From Opeltia flavorubescens (lineage: Eukaryota > Ascomycota > Lecanoromycetes > Teloschistales > Teloschistaceae), in the NCBI GenBank assembly GCA_000442125.1, contig KE546965.1:1178001-1242000 (forward strand): DNA of 64,000 nt. Direction: 5' to 3'. The notes under the pieces were generated by a model, which was not told where the DNA came from, did no database searches, and saw only the letters and a program-made list of their open reading frames with translations. The translations under genes were made by a program, and so were the position numbers. Shown here in pieces: positions 57,650 to 64,000 of the stretch (position 1 is its first letter; every line of letters begins with the position of its first letter).

Positions 57650-58996
57650 ATGTCCTTGTCTGGGAGAGATACCAGTCTGTTGGGACCTACCAATGTGGCA
57701 TCTTCATCTATCAAGGCTGTGATCATTTATCCCCAGGGCGACCTTTTGCTCCATGTCAAGTTCGATGATGATTCTTCTACGGACTACAGGGTCTCTATGT
57801 CGGCCTTGCGCGGAGAATCCGATTACTTCAGTACTCTGCTGGACAGCAGTAAGTTCAGTGAAGGCATCGCAATCAAGTCGAGATTGGCAGGATTCCGTAG
57901 GACCCGTACCGACATTGCGTCGTTGCCTATTTCTGAACTTCCAAGGGTCACTTTATCAGAAGTTGGAGTCGGGCCAAATGCCGTCCATTCCGTTGTGGAG
58001 ACTGCTTTCGAGCTATTCCTGGGGATACTCCACAGCTCTTCTCCATCCAAGCCCGAAGGAAGCAAAGCACGTGTCCGGCTGCTTTATTCATTCGTTGTCT
58101 ACTTTGCAGATAGGTTTGCCGCTGTCGATGCTGTACGTTCATACATGCTCGAGCATTGCTCTGACGTACTTTGCATGAAATTCGACAAAGTCGGCAAAAG
58201 CTCTACTTCGACCTCGAAAGAGGCCACCAGGCGTCAGATGCTATATATCGGCTTGATTCTTGGCTGTCCTGACATAGTAGAACATTACAGTGCTTCACTT
58301 GTGATATGGGGATCCTCTAGATGGCTAGATGTGCATGAAGAAGGGAATACAGCGAGCGGGGAGGAGCTTCCATGGAATCCACTTGGTGGGGGCATTGAAG
58401 GTTCTTTTTTGGTGGCAGTTCCCTGTTGTTCTCGCTAAAATGCAATAGAGGAGCTTGAATTTCGCCGAACTTGTGTGCTGCAGCATATAGCATCTCTCCA
58501 AAACCACTTCTTGCAGTTGTACACTTCTCGAGAAATACAGTGTAAACTCAACTATGATTCATCCCCTCAGTGTGATTCATTCCAACTAGGTGAGATGATC
58601 CGATTCTTCACACGCAAGGGAACACTAAGTCTCCGAAATACATTTGTCGGGTCATACGAAGGAACATCATCCTTCGACGGAAATATCGGTGAATTAATCA
58701 AAGCACTGAAGGAATGTCCGAGCTATCAAATCGACCGGAACCATGCTCATTGTGGCTTGAGGACGAGATTAATCCCTAGACTTGCGCGTCTGCAACTATG
58801 GACAGATGTACGCATCTGCTTGTCATGCTGGAAGAAGGCTCGAGCCAATTACAGCTGGCTTGAGAATCCGTACAAGGAGCAATGGCACTTCAATGAAGAT
58901 TTGAAAAATTCTGAAGAGTCGTCATGTGCTGTTCACCACAAGAGGTCGAGGATGGCTTATACATCTCTTAGCAAAGAATGGACACGAGCATACTAG
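57650..58996 (+). CDS. BTB/POZ-like fungal protein
   Basis: About 432 residues in two exons (57650-58400 and 58449-58996). The 48-nt intron has a weak GTTCTT donor but joins GGIE to EELEFRRTC in frame. The N-terminal part has KAVIIYPQGDLLLHVKFDD then SALRGESDYFSTLLDSSKF, the usual BTB start (state, then dimer helix). A helical middle follows, and the C-terminus has RNHAHCGLRTRLIPRL, a pattern I know from fungal BTB-type proteins of unknown role. No Kelch, zinc-finger or other partner domain. Possibly an adaptor of Cul3-type ligases, but this is inference. Start is the first ATG of the open frame. Confidence 0.75.
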
Positions 58997-60361
58997 CAAA
59001 GACGCCGACATGGTACGTGGCAGCAGCAGCGAAGAGGACCGTCAACTGAGCTGTAAGCTGACATGTTGGATCATCTAGATTCATTGCGCATTTCCTGCCG
59101 ACCGCGCCGTGGGTGTCTAACTGTATTCCATCCCTTCATCCAACATACAGGCTGTGTCACACATGTATCATAGGCTACGAGAAACTCGATGTATCGATAT
59201 TGTCAACTTGGGAGCTCTCTGAATGAAAGACACGGTAGATGTACGCCAAGCCTATTGCTGCCATGAGTCGCAGGGGATGGGATAGCTTGGAAGCAGATGA
59301 TCACGATCTTAACTTTTGTTGTGATGTTGGTGGTTAGTATCCTTAACCACTATTGTCATGTCCTCCGAGGACTTGATGACGGCCTGGCTTCCATAGTGCG
59401 ATCTACAGCAGCCAAGAAGGCGTGGCGTGCTAGAAGGGACCGTGAAAGAGGCCGACGCGATACTATGTCATGCGTATGAAAAGCACTAGCAGGTGCTTGT
59501 TGCATGGCCCGGGGATGGGACCGCCAATTGAAGTATCGTATGACCTTATTTCCGCTGGTATGTTGTACTGTTGGAGAAAGCGCGATGGCGGGCTTGCCCT
59601 TTGTGTGATAGGTAGAGATTGGATTGGATAAGCAAACGAGCACGAGCGAGCTGCAGGCACAGCCGCCTGTCGCCTCGTGCTGTATGCAGAGAAGCCAAAG
59701 GAGCCAAACAAGCCCCCCCATGCCCAAGTCATTTGTCGCTAACCTCCGCCTTTAAGCCAAGCCTCCATAGATGTTGGGGGCAGTGCTTGAGGGAGCACCA
59801 CCGTCCATTATCAATAATGCAGAATGTCAAAGGACTCCTTCCTCATAGAGAGCGCTTGTCAGACATTCGAGGCGGCGCAGTTTTATGTTCCCATGGGATG
59901 TTCTGATGTAAAACTCCCTTCATTGCCTGGTCATTTAACATTGCTCAGTAGGCTGTTGTCCAGGCAGAATCTCAGTATGCGCTCGCCATTTGAGCCGCCA
60001 CTGCGGCCGCAACTCCTCTGATGGTGGTCGACAGCACTGATATATAAATTGTGATCCAAGGGAATGACAAGTAAGAGCTCGTTTCTTTTCGCTGTAGACT
60101 TGCAATCCAGCGATCCACCTTCATCACGATCCAGTGGTCCTCAGCACAGCACAATCTGCTCATTCTTGACCCACTGTTTGCAGTAAAGAATTCAACCACT
60201 CTTTGTCTTGTGGCATTGCTCATTACCATTACATTCACACGCTTGCTCTTTGTATAACGTCACAAAGAATCACAAATCACGGTCGTGACTGCCGAGCCCC
60301 GGCCAATCACTTGACTTGAATTTGTTGAGTTTTATCTATCGCTTGTGCAACATCAAATATC
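58997..60361. other. Intergenic, one doubtful 60-codon frame
   Basis: 1.4 kb. The frame 59297-59479 starts with ATG and would encode a hydrophobic helix (ITILTFVVMLVVSIL) followed by a basic tail. It could be a small membrane protein, but there is no other support. Nothing else seen. Confidence 0.35.
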
Positions 60362-61351
60362 ATGCCCTTTATAATCGATTCGTCTACCGCCTTTCACCCA
60401 CCATCTTCTAATCTCTTTCCAAAGAAATCCAAAAGCTCAAATCTGACCAGGATGCCTTCCCTCAACCTTTTCCGGCGCAAGAGCAGCCGCAAGGACAGAG
60501 GTCTAAAGAACGAGGAATTACTATCAGCTGCACCATCGTCATCACGAGCACGCAGCACATCCAGCTCTAGATCAAACCCTTTCAAAGCCACCACTCCAAC
60601 CCGTCGTCCCTCGCCTGGTCTAGCTCCTTCCACCGAGCTTCCTCCGCCCTACACTCCGGCCGAGCACAACACGGTCATTACAGGGAACATGTCCACGAAC
60701 CCCGACAACCAATTCTCTTTCCTTTCGAAATTCGATACGAAATTCGTCATTGACGATTCCGGCAGCATGGCTGGCCGCTCCTGGCGCGAAACAGCCGAAG
60801 CCCTTGCTGCCATCGCCGGCATCTGCACAACCTACGACTCCGATGGCATAGACATCTACTTCTTGAACGAGCGTCACTCGCCACAATACGAGAACGTCAC
60901 TACCAAGGAGCGGGTGCAGCAGATCTTCAACTCCGTGCGCCCGAGAGGAGGCACACCGACAGGTTGCCGCCTAGATGCCATCCTTCGCCCCTATTTGAGA
61001 GACTGCGAGCAAAAAGGGCACGAGAACTGCAAACCTATCAATATCATTGTCATCACGGACGGCGTACCCACTGACGACGTCGAATCTCCAATCATCGCCG
61101 CAGCGAAAAAGCTAGACAGGATCGATGCGCCAGCGTGGCAAGTCGGTATTCAGTTTTTCCAGATCGGAGATGAGAGAGGCGCAGCGGAGGCGTTGAGGGA
61201 ACTCGACGACCAACTCGCGGAGACTGGCGGGATTAGAGATATGGTTGATACGGTGCCGTGGAATGGTGGTGAGGGATTGACAGCGGATAAGATATTGAAA
61301 TGTGTGCTTGGTGCAGTGCACAGAAGATGGGATCGGAAGACGCATGTCTAG
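60362..61351 (+). CDS. Von Willebrand factor type A (VWA) domain protein
   Basis: Single exon, 329 residues. The N-terminal 110 residues are basic and disordered with a PPPYTP motif, a possible WW/arrestin ligand. The VWA domain starts KFVIDDSGSMAG (the DxSxS metal site near residue 131), has Thr in RGGTPTGCRLD and Asp in IVITDGVPTDD, completing the MIDAS, and ends near the C-terminus. This stand-alone VWA type with a PPxY-bearing N-terminus is common in moulds; its role is not established. An upstream start is possible, but the first ATG fits. Cytosolic, no signal peptide. Confidence 0.88.
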   Translation: MPFIIDSSTAFHPPSSNLFPKKSKSSNLTRMPSLNLFRRKSSRKDRGLKNEELLSAAPSSSRARSTSSSRSNPFKATTPTRRPSPGLAPSTELPPPYTPAEHNTVITGNMSTNPDNQFSFLSKFDTKFVIDDSGSMAGRSWRETAEALAAIAGICTTYDSDGIDIYFLNERHSPQYENVTTKERVQQIFNSVRPRGGTPTGCRLDAILRPYLRDCEQKGHENCKPINIIVITDGVPTDDVESPIIAAAKKLDRIDAPAWQVGIQFFQIGDERGAAEALRELDDQLAETGGIRDMVDTVPWNGGEGLTADKILKCVLGAVHRRWDRKTHV

Positions 61352-61848
61352 GTCGAAAGCAGGAGATAGGAAAAGGACAAGATGGATTCAGGACTTGCGA
61401 TTCCACTACTAGATTTCCTCCGTGATTTCGGCTTTTGCTCGCGTTCTCTCTTTGGTCTGCAGGATACCAGTGATCAGGTCAGTATTACTGCACATTAGGG
61501 GTTTTCTTAAGATTACCGACAATTCTTAAATTCTTCAAGTATCAGGTATTTGTAGTCTCGCCAACATGACGGCCATTAGCAATAGCAGTACTCTTTCTTC
61601 TTTTTTCTTATCATTCGTCTCTACCGATGTGATAATTCTCATCAGATCATGTTGAAAAATTGTAGCAGATTACCAATAACGAGCTTACTTAAATCTATCA
61701 CAATTTCAGGTTCAGCTTCGTCATGTTTTAGTTACCCCGATGATTTGATCTACACTTCTCCGCTCAATAAGATGTACATCAACGAGAAGCATGTATTTTC
61801 CATACAGAGTTTCTTTTTTGAACAAACTCTCCCCCAAATCACAAAATT
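61352..61848. other. Convergent intergenic region
   Basis: 497 bp between the 3' ends of the VWA gene and the secreted-protein gene. AT-rich; nothing seen. Confidence 0.5.
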
Positions 61849-62322
61849 CTATACCTCAGCCGTTCCAGCAGGCGCAGCATTCGGAGCTTTCCTCATCGTG
61901 ACCCTCAATCCCCGCCCCGTCCCAACCTGCATGAACCCCCCGGTATACCACACAGTCAGATCCTTCGTCGAAGCACAAGCCGTCATCATCGTATTCGCCA
62001 TCGCGAAGACATCCGTCCAGGAACCCTCCACAGGCAACGCTCCCGCCAAAAGGTCCACTACAACTTCGCAGTCGCCCTCGATCGAGGAGCGTGGCAGTCG
62101 GAAATCGTTGTCCGGAGCGTAGTAGTGGAATTCGCCGGGTGCCAGGGGGTCGTTGCTGCTGGTGGGGAGGAAGCTGGATGCGAGGGCTTTGGCACAGTTC
62201 TGAGTGCTGCCGGTGGTGCGGGAGGAGAAGCGGGATACGGAGGGAGCGCATTGGAGTTGCGCGGTCGTGAGAGTGAGGAAGGGGAGTAGGAGGAGAAAAG
62301 CTGGTAAGGAAGAGGATTTCAT
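61849..62322 (-). CDS. Small secreted protein of unknown function
   Basis: Single exon, 157 residues from the ATG at 62322. A strong signal peptide (MKSSSLPAFLLLLPFLTLTTAQ) with cleavage after Ala-Gln or near it. The mature part has four cysteines (QCAPS, NCAKAL, GDCEVVV and ACASTK) and the pattern FRLPRSSIEGDCEVVV, which resembles a class of small fungal secreted proteins of about 150 residues (from memory). An earlier in-frame ATG would add 11 basic residues. Effector-like size, but no evidence of a host-interaction role. Confidence 0.7.
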   Translation of the reverse strand: MKSSSLPAFLLLLPFLTLTTAQLQCAPSVSRFSSRTTGSTQNCAKALASSFLPTSSNDPLAPGEFHYYAPDNDFRLPRSSIEGDCEVVVDLLAGALPVEGSWTDVFAMANTMMTACASTKDLTVWYTGGFMQVGTGRGLRVTMRKAPNAAPAGTAEV

Positions 62323-64000
62323 ATTCTTTTTCTCACGTTTAGCTGAGTGATTCAACCTCGCTGTTTCGCCGTTTCCCTACCTTTTCCTATTTTTATTCTC
62401 CTTCCCTAATGATTTCTACTTTTTCTCTTCTTCCTCCAATATCTTTCTCGCTCTTGCAACCTTGATTCGTCCCATTCACCCTTGAGATGCAACGTAAAAG
62501 GACGTCTAGTATCCTATATCACGAACTTATAGGATTCCTTTACGAGTGTGCGCCAATCGCTTTTATCTTCGTCTTCGGGTGCACCACGCGTGTTTCTGAC
62601 CCGCCCATGCGGTGCATGCGCCATTCGCTTACAACATTTCTCATTCCTCATCCACGGATGTCATCTCAATAGCCTAGAGCCGGGTCAGAGAAATTGTTAT
62701 TTAGCGGGGGTTTCTTTGAAAAGCCCAAAGCATGGGTTCCTTGTCAGAAGGTTTGACATTCTCGTGATCCTCTCTCTGCTAGAGTTTTACGGTTGCTCGC
62801 GGCGAGGGAAACCAAGGACCGGCTATTCAAATAATTGCTTCTGGCGTTGGTGAAAGAATGTGAAGTTGGAGCATAGGGGAGGAACTTACCCTTAAGGTGG
62901 TCACAGCTGATGAGGAAAGAACTGGTTGCAAGCGTCCGGGCGTGATATTGCGTGCTGCTGGTACAGCAGGCAAGGGCTAGTCTGATCATTCACTGACATG
63001 CTTTTTCCTTTCCAACAGATCAGTACCATCTCCGTGAATGAACCAGCGGGACAAGATACAGATAGAGAAGGATCCTGCAAACGCTCAGAAGAAAGGGCAA
63101 ACGAGAAAAGACCGGTGTCTGTAACAACAAAATCTTGCGAGGAAATAATTAGATACGGCTGTCTTTTCGATGTACAAGTCCCATCTTTCTGTCTGGAGTT
63201 CTTGATCTGTGAAGCTATGAAAAGGGTTCGGGCTCAAGATGAGCAACATTAAGATGCGGCATTAAGGAAGAAACCAGCCATCATAACGTGCTTCTACTCA
63301 ATGCGGATAATTCAAAACTTTGTCGCGAGTACAAAATAACACCACGATATATGCTGGCGATTCGCATCAACTTAATGCAAATTGCGGTGCAAGGAGGCAG
63401 ATAAAAAATCTACTCGAAAGATAGGAACAGTCGTCACTGGACATCATAGAACATGAATCCGAGCTCACAAGCTCCACAAATGCAATTTTCATTTCATAGT
63501 ACCATTAATGCCTCCCCCTTTTAGTAAACCGCATGCCAGCCATCCTCCTTATCGCAGCAACGAAAAGATCCCCACATACCGTACCGTAATTATGCAAAGG
63601 AGGCCTTATCCCCATCGCAATCGAGGGAAAAAGCCGGAAATCGCTCAAACGCATTGGACTGGCACCGAATTTGCAAACACTGACAAGTAAAGAAATGCCG
63701 CAAAAAGACCAATGCTGAATAAATATTTATCCCTTCCTAGCACGTGGCTTTTAACAGCATCTTTCCGAAGAGAAGAGGTTGGATGATGAGAAGGCGTTCG
63801 TAAGTTGGGCGATTCAAAGCTGTCGCCACACGAAAGCCAGAGCAGGCCATATAATCATCAAAAGGCCGTTTATTAGATGTGTATCCGTGCCACGGGCGAG
63901 CCAGGAGCTGGATCTGCTGAAAATGGCGGTGAATTTGAGACACTACGATCGTGAAGCCCAAACGCAAGGACGTGTACCGAGGTGCTCGGCGTGTGATACC
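62323..64000. other. Intergenic to the window edge, no gene supported
   Basis: 1.7 kb. Frames at 62487-62989 and 62998-63252 lack family motifs, splice support or coding bias. No repeats or RNA genes seen. Confidence 0.45.

Noticed and set aside
59297-59479. 60-codon ATG frame with one hydrophobic helix
   Set aside because: Could be a small membrane protein, but one short frame with no homologue known to me is not enough. Mentioned only in the intergenic note.
1-64000. Transposons, integrated virus-like elements or gene cluster for a secondary metabolite
   Set aside because: No reverse transcriptase, transposase, terminal repeats, PKS/NRPS or capsid-like frames were recognised anywhere in the window.

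Overview
This is nuclear DNA of a filamentous ascomycete (Pezizomycotina). The signs are dense protein genes on both strands, mostly 45-120 nt introns with GTRNGY donors and CTGAC/CTTAAC branch sites, and typical mould families: a GAF-type hybrid histidine kinase, an Aim3-like protein, a FET3/FTR1 pair, a BTB-like protein and a CBM18 protein. A leotiomycete-like host is plausible, but nothing seen proves the class. No rRNA, tRNA, CRISPR array or recognisable transposon was found. There is one 120-base assembly gap (11548-11667) and four single ambiguous bases (23079, 30454, 55298, 56122).

Layout. 0-10 kb: 3' part of an APC-family permease; a non-coding stretch with an array of hairpins; a hybrid histidine kinase (-); a secreted 5'-nucleotidase-like phosphoesterase (+). 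10-20 kb: a small three-exon gene, a gapped 9-bp tandem repeat, an ELO-type elongase with a long charged tail, a small conserved fungal protein, two adjacent genes matching the two ends of yeast Aim3, and a single-pass membrane protein. 20-30 kb: a secreted BBE-type FAD oxidase, LEU2-type isopropylmalate dehydrogenase, Apc10/Doc1 and an ABCG half-transporter. 30-42 kb: a MoCo-sulfurase-like class V aminotransferase without a MOSC domain, an unrecognised Cys/His-containing protein, and the long form of tRNase Z. 42-52 kb: a triple-CBM18 secreted protein, dihydrouridine synthase Dus1, an SRA-YDG domain protein and pseudouridine synthase Pus7. 52-57 kb: the divergent FET3 ferroxidase / FTR1 iron permease pair. 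57-64 kb: a BTB-like protein, a VWA-domain protein and a small secreted protein.

Functional links. FET3 and FTR1 form the reductive high-affinity iron-uptake complex and share a 1.1-kb promoter containing four copies of the SreA/Sre1 GATA site ATCWGATAA. tRNase Z, Dus1 and Pus7, three tRNA-maturation enzymes, lie within 15 kb. The Aim3-like gene and the BBC1/AIM3-domain gene are tandem and may act at cortical actin patches.

The most unusual signal is at 1931-2225: six stem-loops with an identical CTGGGG loop but different, compensating stems. This implies selection on plus-strand RNA structure. The loop fits the CNGG hairpin recognised by SAM-domain proteins of the Smaug/Vts1 family.
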